64,000 nucleotides of DNA from Alistipes onderdonkii (GTDB taxonomy: Bacteria > Bacteroidota > Bacteroidia > Bacteroidales > Rikenellaceae): the NCBI RefSeq assembly GCF_025145285.1, contig NZ_CP102251.1:930001-994000 (forward strand), in the 5' to 3' direction. The translations under genes and the position numbers were made by a program. Positions within the stretch are counted from its first letter, which is position 1; the number at the start of each line of letters is the position of its first letter. The notes beneath the pieces are model-generated. The model saw nothing but the letters and a program-made list of their open reading frames with translations, was not told where the DNA came from and searched no databases. Positions 1 to 9,175 of this stretch are shown piece after piece.

Positions 1-93
1 TCTAAACCTCACTTCTTTCTCCGATTCGTTCCGCATCAAAGAGATAAACCCAATATTTCACATCACCCCATATTAACGGACATTCTACAAATT

Positions 94-123
94 TTTGAAT
101 TTTGATAAAAAAGTTTACCTTTG
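94..123 (+). promoter_or_regulatory. Bacteroidetes-type promoter of the ECF sigma gene
   Basis: A TTTG at 94-97 and a TACCTTTG at 116-123 are separated by 18 bases, which matches the Bacteroidetes -33/-7 consensus (TTTG, about 19 bases, TAnnTTTG). The -7 box covers the TTG at 121, so TTG is unlikely to be the start codon. The ATG at 139 is the better choice. Confidence 0.6.
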
Positions 124-138
124 AATCAATCTACATGC

Positions 139-723
139 ATGTCAGAACTGGATAAACATATCACGCTCGAAAATTTCGAACGATTATACTCCGAGTATAA
201 GCCTCGTTTTATCATTATCGCCCGGTCATACATCCGCAACAATATGGCCGCGGAGGACATCGTTACCGACAGCTTCCTTTATTTTTGGGAAAACAAGGAC
301 AAGCTGAATATTACTACGACTATCCAGGCATATATTTTAGGATCCGTGAAACATGGCTGTCTTGAATGGCTGCGCAACCAGAAAAACAGACTCAAAATCC
401 AGCAACAAATACATACGACGGCTTACCGCAGCATCAAAGCCAAAATCACCGTTTTGGAAAGTACCAACCCCGAAGCATCCTTTACGGCGGAAATAAAATC
501 CATCATCGAAAGCCAGATCAACAAAATGCCCGAACCCATGCGGCAAATCTTCCTTTACAACCGCTTCGAGGGCAAGACTTACCAAGAAATCGCCGAAATT
601 ACAGGAATCAATGTGCGCAACGTCACAGCCAATATCCAACGGGCTTTGGCCATCATGCGAATCGCACTGAACGACTATCTCATCATTTTAATTATCGTCC
701 TGTATTCCAGCGTTATACGATAA
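139..723 (+). CDS. ECF RNA polymerase sigma factor
   Basis: A sigma-70 family ECF factor of about 194 residues. The N-terminal region 2 contains AAEDIVTDSFLYFWENKD, typical of the Bacteroidetes group. Region 4 near the C-terminus has a helix-turn-helix around MRQIFLYNRFEGKTYQEIAE. The start at 139 is chosen because the upstream TTG lies inside the -7 promoter box. It is followed by a FecR anti-sigma gene and an STN-domain SusC gene, the standard trans-envelope signalling trio in which substrate binding at the transporter frees the sigma factor. It probably controls the downstream polysaccharide utilization genes. Confidence 0.9.
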   Translation: MSELDKHITLENFERLYSEYKPRFIIIARSYIRNNMAAEDIVTDSFLYFWENKDKLNITTTIQAYILGSVKHGCLEWLRNQKNRLKIQQQIHTTAYRSIKAKITVLESTNPEASFTAEIKSIIESQINKMPEPMRQIFLYNRFEGKTYQEIAEITGINVRNVTANIQRALAIMRIALNDYLIILIIVLYSSVIR

Positions 724-925
724 TTAAAAAAATTACCATTTTTTTAAGAAAATTTATTTAACGAAAAACGCACTTTTTCGATGTAAATGTCGTGCGCCCA
801 CGCACCATATAGTTGTAAACAGACAAAGCATAATTTCGTTATCGGGAAAAATTACCAAGGGAAAAATTATGGATTCGCTGCGGGCGGCCCAAATTCATAA
901 TGCACTCGCCACACTATGTAAAAAA

Positions 926-1876
926 ATGGACAAAGAATTATTATATAAGTACATAAACGGCCAAACTTCCGAGCAGGAAGAAAAAACGATTGTAGACTGG
1001 CTCGATGCCGACCCCAATAACCAGAAAGAATTAAATGCTTTATGGTCTATGCAGGACGCGATTATCGCAAATGCTCCTTATCCGCACCACCCCCATCTGC
1101 ACCTGCCGACCAGACGCCCGAAATGGTATCGCCAGCGCTTTATTCGTATCTGTACCCAGGCTGCCGCAGTATTACTATTGGTCGCTGGCAGTTGGTACGC
1201 TTCCAGAACCGTCATTATCGAAGATACCGCAAAACAATATCTGTCCGTTGCCGCACCGGCAGGACAACGTATAGACATTACACTCCAGGACGGAACCAGC
1301 GTTTGCCTGAACAGCGGGGCAAAACTGGAATATCCGATACGGTTCAATAGGAATCGCCGTGTGAAACTCTCCGGCGAGGCCATGTTCAACGTAGAGCATG
1401 ATGCCGCCCGTCCCTTCATCGTGGAAACTTTCGCCTGCGACGTGGAAGTGCTGGGCACGAAATTCAATGTAACGGCAAACGAACTGACACACGACTTCAC
1501 GACTGCATTATTGAGGGGAAAAGTCAAAGTAACCAACAAACTGGCAAGCGGCGACCAGATTATATTAGACCCGAACGAAAAGGTATGCCTAAACGGGAAT
1601 CGTCTGGTATTGACCAGGATTGAGAATACGGACGACTATTTATGGACGGAGGGTATTCTGAATCTCGTTGGACACCCGTTTGCCGACATCATCGCCAAAA
1701 TGGAGAAAACATACGGTGTGAAAATCCAGATCCAAACGGCCGAACTTCCGCAGATCGACGTTATCCGCGGAAAAATCCCCGTCAATATGGGGCTGGACTA
1801 TGCGCTAAGGGCCTTGCAGAAAATAACCCCGTTCCAATATGAGAAAGACGAAAACAATGTAATCCACATAAAATAA
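926..1876 (+). CDS. FecR-family anti-sigma factor
   Basis: An inner-membrane anti-sigma regulator that binds the ECF factor in the cytoplasm and the SusC STN domain in the periplasm. The N-terminal 70 residues are cytoplasmic. One hydrophobic segment (CTQAAAVLLLVAGSWYA) follows, then a periplasmic FecR domain (DITLQDGTSVCLNSGAKLEY) and a C-terminal DUF4974-like domain. An in-frame ATG at 869 exists, but the ATG at 926 (MDKELLYKYINGQ) gives the usual family start and is preferred. It sits between the sigma gene and susC, as expected for this regulatory cassette. Confidence 0.9.
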   Translation: MDKELLYKYINGQTSEQEEKTIVDWLDADPNNQKELNALWSMQDAIIANAPYPHHPHLHLPTRRPKWYRQRFIRICTQAAAVLLLVAGSWYASRTVIIEDTAKQYLSVAAPAGQRIDITLQDGTSVCLNSGAKLEYPIRFNRNRRVKLSGEAMFNVEHDAARPFIVETFACDVEVLGTKFNVTANELTHDFTTALLRGKVKVTNKLASGDQIILDPNEKVCLNGNRLVLTRIENTDDYLWTEGILNLVGHPFADIIAKMEKTYGVKIQIQTAELPQIDVIRGKIPVNMGLDYALRALQKITPFQYEKDENNVIHIK

Positions 1877-2032
1877 CTATGACGAGATTATCTAACAAAA
1901 ACCGACAATGCCTATGAGATAAGACTATGAATTTTCAAAGTCGCAAAAAAAGCCCGCAGGTGTAGCAACCACCCGCAGGCATAGCGGCTAATAGAATTTG
2001 AACCAATCTAACAACCACTAATCTACAAATCT

Positions 2033-5000
2033 ATGAATAATAAATTTATTCAGCAAATTAAATGCTGGTTTACTTTTCTATTCATAATTTGCTCCACGTT
2101 CTCCGCATGGGGAGCGTATGCCCAGACCGCGAAAGTAACATTGCAGATGGACAATGTTCGCATGGAGCAGGTTATGAATGAAATAGAAAAACAGACCAGC
2201 TATTTCTTCATCGTAAACAAAGGCGTAGATATTAACAGAACCATCAGTATCAATGTCGCCGATAAACCGCTCGGCATAGCGTTACAGGCGATGGTCGCAG
2301 GAACGAAAACCGAGTACAAAATCTACCAGCAAAACATTTATCTTTCCGTATCCTCGGACAAGAAAGCCGCAAACAACGGCTCCACAAAGGTCAGCGGTGT
2401 CGTGCGCGACACCAAAGGGACACCCGTTGTCGGGGCATCGGTGGTCGTAAAGGGAACGACCATCGGCACAAGTTCCGGACTTGACGGCGCTTTCTCGCTC
2501 CAAGTCCCCGCACCTGCCCAAACCGCTGAATTGTATGTCAATTTCATCGGCTATGACCCCGTAACAGTAAAAATCGGCACACAAACCTTTTTTGCCATAA
2601 CACTCAAAGAAGCAGCAGAGCAGATTGAAGACGTGGTGATCACGGCCCTGGGTATCAAACGCTCGGAAAAGGCACTGGCCTACACCGTGCAGCAAGTGAA
2701 GTCCGAAGCCGTAACAACCGTAAAATCCGCGAACTTCGTGAACAGCCTCGCAGGTAAAGTCGCCGGAGCCGTTATCAATACCAGTTCGTCCGGCGTGGGC
2801 GGTTCGGCCAAAGTCATTATGCGCGGTATGAAGTCGATTATGCAGACCTCGAACGTACTGTATGTGATTGACGGTATTCCTATGCACAACTTCACCAGCG
2901 ACGGCAGCATGGAGTTCGGATCACGCGGCACAACGGAATCCATCGCCGATATGAACCCCGATGACATTGAATCTATATCCGTTATGACCGGAGCCGCAGC
3001 CGCGGCATTGTACGGTTCTGACGCCGCGAACGGCGCAATGCTCATTACCACCAAAAAAGGTAAGGCCGGAGCAACACAGATACAGGTTTCGAGTAACACG
3101 GAATTTATGAACCCGCTGCGCCTGCCGGACTTCCAGACCCGCTACGGCACGGGGCGTAAAGGCAAAGCCAGCGGTTCGACAATCCATAGCTGGGGCGCAC
3201 CGCTCAACCAAGCGGCACGTTACAACTACTCGCCCGAAGATTTCCTGCAAACAGGTCACATACTGACAAACTCCGTAACACTGTCCGGGGGTACGGAGAA
3301 AAACCAAATCTATTTCTCGACCGCAGCAGTAAACTCCAAAGGACTTGTCCCCAACAACAAGTACAATCGTTATAACTTTACATTCCGCAATACGTCGCAC
3401 CTGCTGAACGACCGTTTGATACTGGACGTAAGCGGAAGCTACATCATCCAGAAAGACCGCAACATGATAAACCAGGGCGTGTACTCAAACCCGCTCGTAT
3501 CGGCTTATCTCTTTCCCCGCGGCGATGATTTTTCGCTCGTAAAGGCATTCGAGCGCTGGAACCCAGCACGCAAAATCTATGCACAGTTCTGGCCGCAGGG
3601 CGAGGGCGGCGACCTGCGCATGCAGAATCCCTATTGGATCGCCTACCGCAATCCTCGCGAAAACAGCCGCAAGCGCTATATATTTACGGGCGGCATTACC
3701 TATAAAATCACCGACTGGATGAATGTCGCAGGACGTATCCGCATCGATAACACCAATAGTTTATATACGGAAAAACTGTACGCAACATCGAACCCCACGC
3801 TGCTGGAGAACAGCAAAAAAGGTAAATATACCGAAACCCGCGGCGAAGAACGTCAGACCTACGGCGACGTAATGCTCAACATCAGCAAAACGTTCAAAGA
3901 GAAATTCGCGCTCGACGCACATATCGGCGCGTCGATCAAAGACAACCGCTTCGACGAACTCTCGGTATATGGCCCCATTGCCGGCGCTCCCAACATCTTC
4001 AATGTCGTGAACCTCGATAAGAGCCAGAAGAAAACGCCGAAAACCGGCTGGCACGAGCAAACGCAGTCGTTTTTCTACTCCCTGGAACTGGGCTGGAAGT
4101 CGCAACTGTTCGTAACGACGACCGGACGTAACGACTGGGCGTCGCAGCTTGCCAACTCACCCCAAAAGTCGTTTTTCTACCCCTCGGTCGGCGTATCGTG
4201 GCTGCCCAGCAGTACATTCAATTTCCCGGAGAAGTTTAACTACCTGAAAATCCGCGCTTCGTGGGCTTCGGTAGCAAACCCCTTTCCGCGGGAACTGACA
4301 ATCGCCACACACCCCTACGACGACACCATTTCCGGTTGGGACGACAAATCGAACTACCCCATCGGCCAGCTTTACCCGGAGCGGACGAAAACATGGGAAT
4401 TAGGATTCGACGCCCGGTTCCTCAATGGATTCACACTCACGGCATCGTGGTATCGCGCCGACACCTATAACCAGACTTTCAACCCGAATCTGTCCGCATC
4501 GTCCGGCTACTCCGACATTTATATTCAGACCGGCCACGTGCGCAATACGGGTGTCGAGGCAAGCCTGGGTTACAACCACCAATGGAAAAACTGGAATTGG
4601 AACTCGCAGTTTACTTTCTCCTGGAACAAAAACAAGATCATCGAACTTTGCAAGGAGTGGTACAACCCGATCACCGAGGAAACAATCAGCATGAATAGGC
4701 TCCAGATCAGTAAGCTGGGGCGCGCTAAATTTATTCTCAAAGAGGGCGGTTCGATGGGCGACCTTTATTCCACGACCGACCTGCGGCGCGACGACAAAGG
4801 CAACATCGAGATCGACGAGGGCGGCAACGTCGTCGTAGAGGACAACCTGCCCGACATGAAACTCGGTTCCGTATTCCCGGACTATAACCTCGCATGGCGC
4901 AACAGCGTATCGTGGAAGAACCTGAACCTCGGATTCCTCGTAACGGCACGCATCGGCGGCATCGTCAATTCACTCACGCAAGCCAACATGGACCTATTCG

Positions 5001-5371
5001 GCGTGTCCGAAGCAACGGCTGCCGCGCGCGATGCCGGAGGTGCTTTGGTAAACGGCCGCAGCCTGGTAAACCCGGAAACCTGGTATACGGCCATAGCGTC
5101 GCAGGGCGGAATACCCCAATATTACACCTACTCGGCAACCAACGTCCGCCTCCAGGAACTTTCACTGGGCTACACGATTCCCCGCAAATGGCTGCACAAC
5201 GTATGTTCGATCACCGTATCGTTCGTAGGCCGCAACTTGTGGATGATGTATTGTAAAGCGCCGTTCGACCCCGAAGCCGTGGCATCGACAAACAATTTCT
5301 ATCAGGGAATGGACTATTTCATGATGCCCTCGACACGTAACCTGGGATTCAATATTAACATTAAATTCTAA
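2033..5371 (+). CDS. SusC/RagA-family TonB-dependent outer-membrane transporter with STN domain
   Basis: A 1112-residue outer-membrane transporter that imports oligosaccharides with its SusD partner. Order of parts: signal peptide (about 1-30), an STN domain (about 40-105, VRMEQVMNEIEKQTSYFF), a carboxypeptidase-regulatory-like domain (GVVRDTKGTPVVGASVVVKG), a plug domain with the SusC signature around DVVITALGIKRSEKAL, and a beta-barrel ending in a C-terminal F. The STN domain marks it as a transducer that signals to FecR, matching the upstream sigma and anti-sigma genes. The 155-base gap before it holds a direct repeat of the motif CCCGCAGG (about 1950-1980). Confidence 0.95.
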   Translation: MNNKFIQQIKCWFTFLFIICSTFSAWGAYAQTAKVTLQMDNVRMEQVMNEIEKQTSYFFIVNKGVDINRTISINVADKPLGIALQAMVAGTKTEYKIYQQNIYLSVSSDKKAANNGSTKVSGVVRDTKGTPVVGASVVVKGTTIGTSSGLDGAFSLQVPAPAQTAELYVNFIGYDPVTVKIGTQTFFAITLKEAAEQIEDVVITALGIKRSEKALAYTVQQVKSEAVTTVKSANFVNSLAGKVAGAVINTSSSGVGGSAKVIMRGMKSIMQTSNVLYVIDGIPMHNFTSDGSMEFGSRGTTESIADMNPDDIESISVMTGAAAAALYGSDAANGAMLITTKKGKAGATQIQVSSNTEFMNPLRLPDFQTRYGTGRKGKASGSTIHSWGAPLNQAARYNYSPEDFLQTGHILTNSVTLSGGTEKNQIYFSTAAVNSKGLVPNNKYNRYNFTFRNTSHLLNDRLILDVSGSYIIQKDRNMINQGVYSNPLVSAYLFPRGDDFSLVKAFERWNPARKIYAQFWPQGEGGDLRMQNPYWIAYRNPRENSRKRYIFTGGITYKITDWMNVAGRIRIDNTNSLYTEKLYATSNPTLLENSKKGKYTETRGEERQTYGDVMLNISKTFKEKFALDAHIGASIKDNRFDELSVYGPIAGAPNIFNVVNLDKSQKKTPKTGWHEQTQSFFYSLELGWKSQLFVTTTGRNDWASQLANSPQKSFFYPSVGVSWLPSSTFNFPEKFNYLKIRASWASVANPFPRELTIATHPYDDTISGWDDKSNYPIGQLYPERTKTWELGFDARFLNGFTLTASWYRADTYNQTFNPNLSASSGYSDIYIQTGHVRNTGVEASLGYNHQWKNWNWNSQFTFSWNKNKIIELCKEWYNPITEETISMNRLQISKLGRAKFILKEGGSMGDLYSTTDLRRDDKGNIEIDEGGNVVVEDNLPDMKLGSVFPDYNLAWRNSVSWKNLNLGFLVTARIGGIVNSLTQANMDLFGVSEATAAARDAGGALVNGRSLVNPETWYTAIASQGGIPQYYTYSATNVRLQELSLGYTIPRKWLHNVCSITVSFVGRNLWMMYCKAPFDPEAVASTNNFYQGMDYFMMPSTRNLGFNINIKF

Positions 5372-5376
5372 CGGCT

Positions 5377-6957
5377 ATGAACAAAATAAAGACAATAATT
5401 CGTGCCGTTGCTCTTATCGCAGTAGTAAGCGCATCGACGGGATGCCTTGACAACTTCGAAGATTACAACCGTAATCCGAACGAAGCGACAGACGACGAAC
5501 TGGAACGCGACAACTACCTCGTGGGGTCGAAACTCACCAAACTGCAAAATATGGTGATCCCCTCGGAAGAACACCTATACCAATTTGTCGAAGCACTCGA
5601 AGGCGGCAGCTACGGCGGCTACGTCGAAGCGACGGTAGACAGCTGGGAAACGAAATTCTCAACGTTCAATCCCACCACCGACTGGCTCAAAGCGCCGTTT
5701 GTGGATGTCATCACCGAAACTTACCCCGCTTACCGCGGCATCATCAACAAAACCGACGACGAAGTGGCGGTAGCCCTGGCCAACGTCCTGCGCGTGGCGA
5801 TTATGAACCGCCTGGCCGACGCTTACGGCTCGATACCCTACTCCAAGATCGTAGAGGACAAAAAAGAACGCCTGACCGTCCCCTATGACACGCAACAGGA
5901 AGCATATACGCAGATGTTCAAAGAACTGGACACCGCGCTGGAAGCGCTGGAGCGCAACCGGGATTTGAGTACGGAAGCCTTCGGCGAATACGACCAGGTT
6001 TACAACGGCAACCTTAAAAAGTGGATCAAATACGCCAATTCGCTTAAACTGCGTATGGCGATGCGCCTTTCCTATATCGACGAGCAGACCGCAAAGGCAA
6101 AAGCTGCGGAAGCCATCGCCGCCGGGGTCATCACCGAGAATGCCGACAATGCGAAGCTTCAGCCCGAACTCAACCGCACGACATTGCTTTGGAACAGTTG
6201 GCAGGACCACGCCATCGGAGCCGACATCCTCTGCTACATGAACGGCTACAAAGACCCGCGCCGGGCAAAGATGTTCACACAGGGAACCGTCGGAGAGGGC
6301 GATGCCGCAGTGAAAGGCTATTACGGCCTGCGCATCGGCACGACACCGGCCAACAAGTCCAAGGCCGTAACGGCATGTTCCTCGATGCTCATTACCGACA
6401 CCGACCCTATTTTATGGATGAACGCAGCGGAAATCGCGTTCCTGCGCTCCGAATATGAACTACGCTGGGGAAGTGCGGTATCGGCACAGAGTTTCTACGA
6501 ACAAGGCATTCGGCTTTCATTCGAGGAACGCGGCGTAGCCGGAGCAGAGGATTATATCGCCGACGAAGCGAACGTCCCCGAAGCCTACACCGACCCTCTC
6601 GGCGTTATCGAAAACAACACCGCATTACCGCAAAGCCGCATCACGATCAAATGGAAAGAAGATGCACAGTTCGAAGAAAACCTCGAACGCATCATCACCC
6701 AGAAATGGATTGCGATTTTCCCGCTCGGAAATGAAGCGTGGGCGGAATACCGGCGCACGGGCTATCCGAAACTGATGCCGGCCAAAGACAATAAATCCGG
6801 TGGAACGGTGAACTCCAAGTACGGCATGCGCAGACTTCCCTACCCATCCGAGGAATATTCCGAGAACCGCACAAATGTCGAAGCGGCGATAACTTCGCTC
6901 GGCGGCCCCGACAACGGCGGTACGCGCACATGGTGGGATTGCAAACCCTTAAATTAA
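5377..6957 (+). CDS. SusD/RagB-family glycan-binding lipoprotein
   Basis: A surface lipoprotein of 526 residues that caps the SusC transporter and captures glycan. The N-terminus has a lipoprotein signal peptide with Cys at about residue 23 (SASTGCLDNF). Length and helical repeat pattern match the SusD-like superfamily, including a typical C-terminal region around ITQKWIAIFPLGNEAWAEY. It starts 5 bases after the susC stop, so the two are co-transcribed. Confidence 0.93.
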   Translation: MNKIKTIIRAVALIAVVSASTGCLDNFEDYNRNPNEATDDELERDNYLVGSKLTKLQNMVIPSEEHLYQFVEALEGGSYGGYVEATVDSWETKFSTFNPTTDWLKAPFVDVITETYPAYRGIINKTDDEVAVALANVLRVAIMNRLADAYGSIPYSKIVEDKKERLTVPYDTQQEAYTQMFKELDTALEALERNRDLSTEAFGEYDQVYNGNLKKWIKYANSLKLRMAMRLSYIDEQTAKAKAAEAIAAGVITENADNAKLQPELNRTTLLWNSWQDHAIGADILCYMNGYKDPRRAKMFTQGTVGEGDAAVKGYYGLRIGTTPANKSKAVTACSSMLITDTDPILWMNAAEIAFLRSEYELRWGSAVSAQSFYEQGIRLSFEERGVAGAEDYIADEANVPEAYTDPLGVIENNTALPQSRITIKWKEDAQFEENLERIITQKWIAIFPLGNEAWAEYRRTGYPKLMPAKDNKSGGTVNSKYGMRRLPYPSEEYSENRTNVEAAITSLGGPDNGGTRTWWDCKPLN

Positions 6958-6966
6958 ACCGAAGCT

Positions 6967-7884
6967 ATGAAACAGACTATAAAATACCTGATTCTGGCGC
7001 TGCTCATTCCCGCGGCCTATTGTTTCACGGCCTGCGACACGGACATAGAGCCGATAGACCAGCAGATCATAAAACCCGACCAGCAAGACCCGGCACAGTA
7101 TGCCGCATATCTGGCAGCCCTCAAAGCGTATAAGGCAAGCGAACACTACGTCGTTTACGCAAGCCTGGCAAATGCTCCGGCCGTACCGGGTTCGGAAAAG
7201 GCATTTCTGCGCTCACTGCCCGATTCACTCGACATCGTGGCACTTGAAAACGCCGGTAACCTGACCGAATACGACATCGAGGATATACCCCAGGCGCAGG
7301 CCAAGGGCACGAAAATCCTCTATACCGTAGATTACAACACACTCGCGGAATCTACGGACGCCGCAGCGCTGGGGACATATCTCGACAAGGTGATCGAGGT
7401 CGTAAACCGGTATAAGTTCGACGGCGTAACGGTACGTTACGGCGGCGCTATGGATGCCGCAGCGACCCAAGCCGCTGCAACGATTGTCAGCAAACTGTCG
7501 TCCCTGACCGGAAAAATTCTCATGGCGGAGGGTAACCCGCTCTTTATCGCAAAGGAGAATCATAGTGCCGTAACCTATTTCGTACTCACGACTACGGATG
7601 CCGTCAATACGTTCAATATCCGCAGCCAGCTTGCATACGCGACCGATTATGCCGGCATTGCGCTCGAAAAAATCATCATCACGGCCGAGCCGGGCGGGAA
7701 ACTCACGGATGAAAACCTTGTGCAGCAACCCGCAATCGCCGAAGCGGCAAAAAGCGTAATTACAATGGGGCCGTTAGCCGGGCTGGGTATTTACAACATT
7801 GGGGACGATTACTACGACGCTTACATAAATTACAAACAGACCAAGCATGCCATCGGCCTGCTGAATCCGGCAAACCCTAAATAA
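6967..7884 (+). CDS. GH18-like lipoprotein lacking catalytic residues (putative surface glycan-binding protein)
   Basis: A lipoprotein of 305 residues (lipobox AYCFTAC). The fold resembles a GH18 TIM barrel: KFDGVTVRYGGAMD occupies the place of the DGxDxDxE catalytic strand. The Asp/Glu catalytic residues of that motif are absent, so it is probably a non-catalytic binding protein. It sits directly after SusD, the position of the surface glycan-binding protein in the high-mannose N-glycan PUL of Bacteroides thetaiotaomicron (BT3983-BT3987), which this locus resembles. The function is inferred from fold and context. Confidence 0.7.
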   Translation: MKQTIKYLILALLIPAAYCFTACDTDIEPIDQQIIKPDQQDPAQYAAYLAALKAYKASEHYVVYASLANAPAVPGSEKAFLRSLPDSLDIVALENAGNLTEYDIEDIPQAQAKGTKILYTVDYNTLAESTDAAALGTYLDKVIEVVNRYKFDGVTVRYGGAMDAAATQAAATIVSKLSSLTGKILMAEGNPLFIAKENHSAVTYFVLTTTDAVNTFNIRSQLAYATDYAGIALEKIIITAEPGGKLTDENLVQQPAIAEAAKSVITMGPLAGLGIYNIGDDYYDAYINYKQTKHAIGLLNPANPK

Positions 7885-9158
7885 TGCGCCTTATGAAATT
7901 GAGAAGAATATATCTGTATTTTGTATCGGCTGCCTTTATCCTGCTGGCCGGGTGTGAATCGGACTATGAAAACCGTTACCCGTTCGACAACGCAGCATAT
8001 ATCGACGCAGCCGAAACGTCGAGCGACAACAACGTAACTTTTAAAAAGACTGTTACGCAGCTCGACCGCGAACTCTCCGCCGTGCTGATCTCCCCGGCAA
8101 AAGAGAATATCGAGGTGACATTTGGCATCGACCCGTCGCTCGCGGCCACCTACAACGCCAAACACGACACGAAATATGCGGTACTCGATGAAAGTTACTA
8201 CGAGTTCCCCGAACGGACGGCAACCGTAGAAGCCGGGAAATCCGTATCGGAACCTCTGACCATCCATTTTAAGAACCTCGACCAGCTCGATATAGATGCA
8301 ACACAGTTGCTTCCGGTAACTATCGTTTCTGCGGGGGGAGGACTTTCGACCCTCTCCGGTTCCCAAACCGTCTATTATCTTGTGCGCCGTTCTTCGGCCA
8401 TCACGACCGCCGCCGTACTCACCGACAACTGGATAGACGTGCCCGCGTTCGACAAAGCCGGAACCGCCGACTGCGTAAACGGATTGACAGCCGTGACCTA
8501 TGAAGCCATCGTCCGCGTCCACGACTTCCACTATGCAGGTCCCACCTCGTCCTACATCGAAGAAAAGCTCTCTACGATCATGGGTGTGGAACAACACCTG
8601 CTGCTGCGTATCGGCGACACGAATTTCTATGCCGACCAGCTCCAGGTAGACGGATCGGGCGTAAGCCTGGGCAAATTCCCCGAAAAGAACAAGGGTAAAC
8701 TTCTGTCGCTCGAGGAGTGGTATCATGTCGCTTTCACATACGACCTGGAAACCGGTATCGCCTGCATCTACGTAAACGGACAACTCCAAAGCCAGACGCA
8801 GGTAGCGCCGACCGTAAAGGTCATAAACCTCGGACTGCGGGCCATAGACCCCGATCCGGAAACGGACGCCCGGCAGTTCTTCATCGGGTACAGCTACGAC
8901 GCTTTCCGCCAGCTCTGCGGCGATATTTCAGAGGTGCGCATATGGTCCGTCGCACGTACGCAGGCCGACATCTGGCGCGACATGTACGACGTGGAAAACC
9001 CGGCCGAGAAGCCCGAATTACGCGCTTATTGGAAATTCAACGAGGGGTCGGGAAACATCATCAAAGACTGGTCGCAGTACGGAAACGATGCCGTAGCGCA
9101 TACCGATCTGAAATGGAATACCTCGGTGGAAATTCCGCAGCTCAACAAGCAAGAATAA
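7884..9158 (+). CDS. DUF1735 and LamG-like domain lipoprotein
   Basis: A 424-residue lipoprotein (lipobox LLAGC). The N-terminal half is DUF1735-like, with short beta-rich modules (VTFGIDPSLAATYNAKH). The C-terminal half is a LamG/concanavalin-like domain: WYHVAFTYDLETGIACIYVN is the usual core, followed by a terminal strand set with RAYWKFNEGSGN. It probably binds or presents glycan at the cell surface. The start codon overlaps the previous stop by one base (TAATG). An alternative ATG nine bases further in is equally possible. Confidence 0.8.
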   Translation: MRLMKLRRIYLYFVSAAFILLAGCESDYENRYPFDNAAYIDAAETSSDNNVTFKKTVTQLDRELSAVLISPAKENIEVTFGIDPSLAATYNAKHDTKYAVLDESYYEFPERTATVEAGKSVSEPLTIHFKNLDQLDIDATQLLPVTIVSAGGGLSTLSGSQTVYYLVRRSSAITTAAVLTDNWIDVPAFDKAGTADCVNGLTAVTYEAIVRVHDFHYAGPTSSYIEEKLSTIMGVEQHLLLRIGDTNFYADQLQVDGSGVSLGKFPEKNKGKLLSLEEWYHVAFTYDLETGIACIYVNGQLQSQTQVAPTVKVINLGLRAIDPDPETDARQFFIGYSYDAFRQLCGDISEVRIWSVARTQADIWRDMYDVENPAEKPELRAYWKFNEGSGNIIKDWSQYGNDAVAHTDLKWNTSVEIPQLNKQE

Positions 9159-9175
9159 ACCGTAAATCTTGAACT

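Noticed and set aside
121..138. TTG start of the sigma factor gene
   Set aside because: TTG lies in the -7 promoter box; the ATG at 139 gives a normal start.
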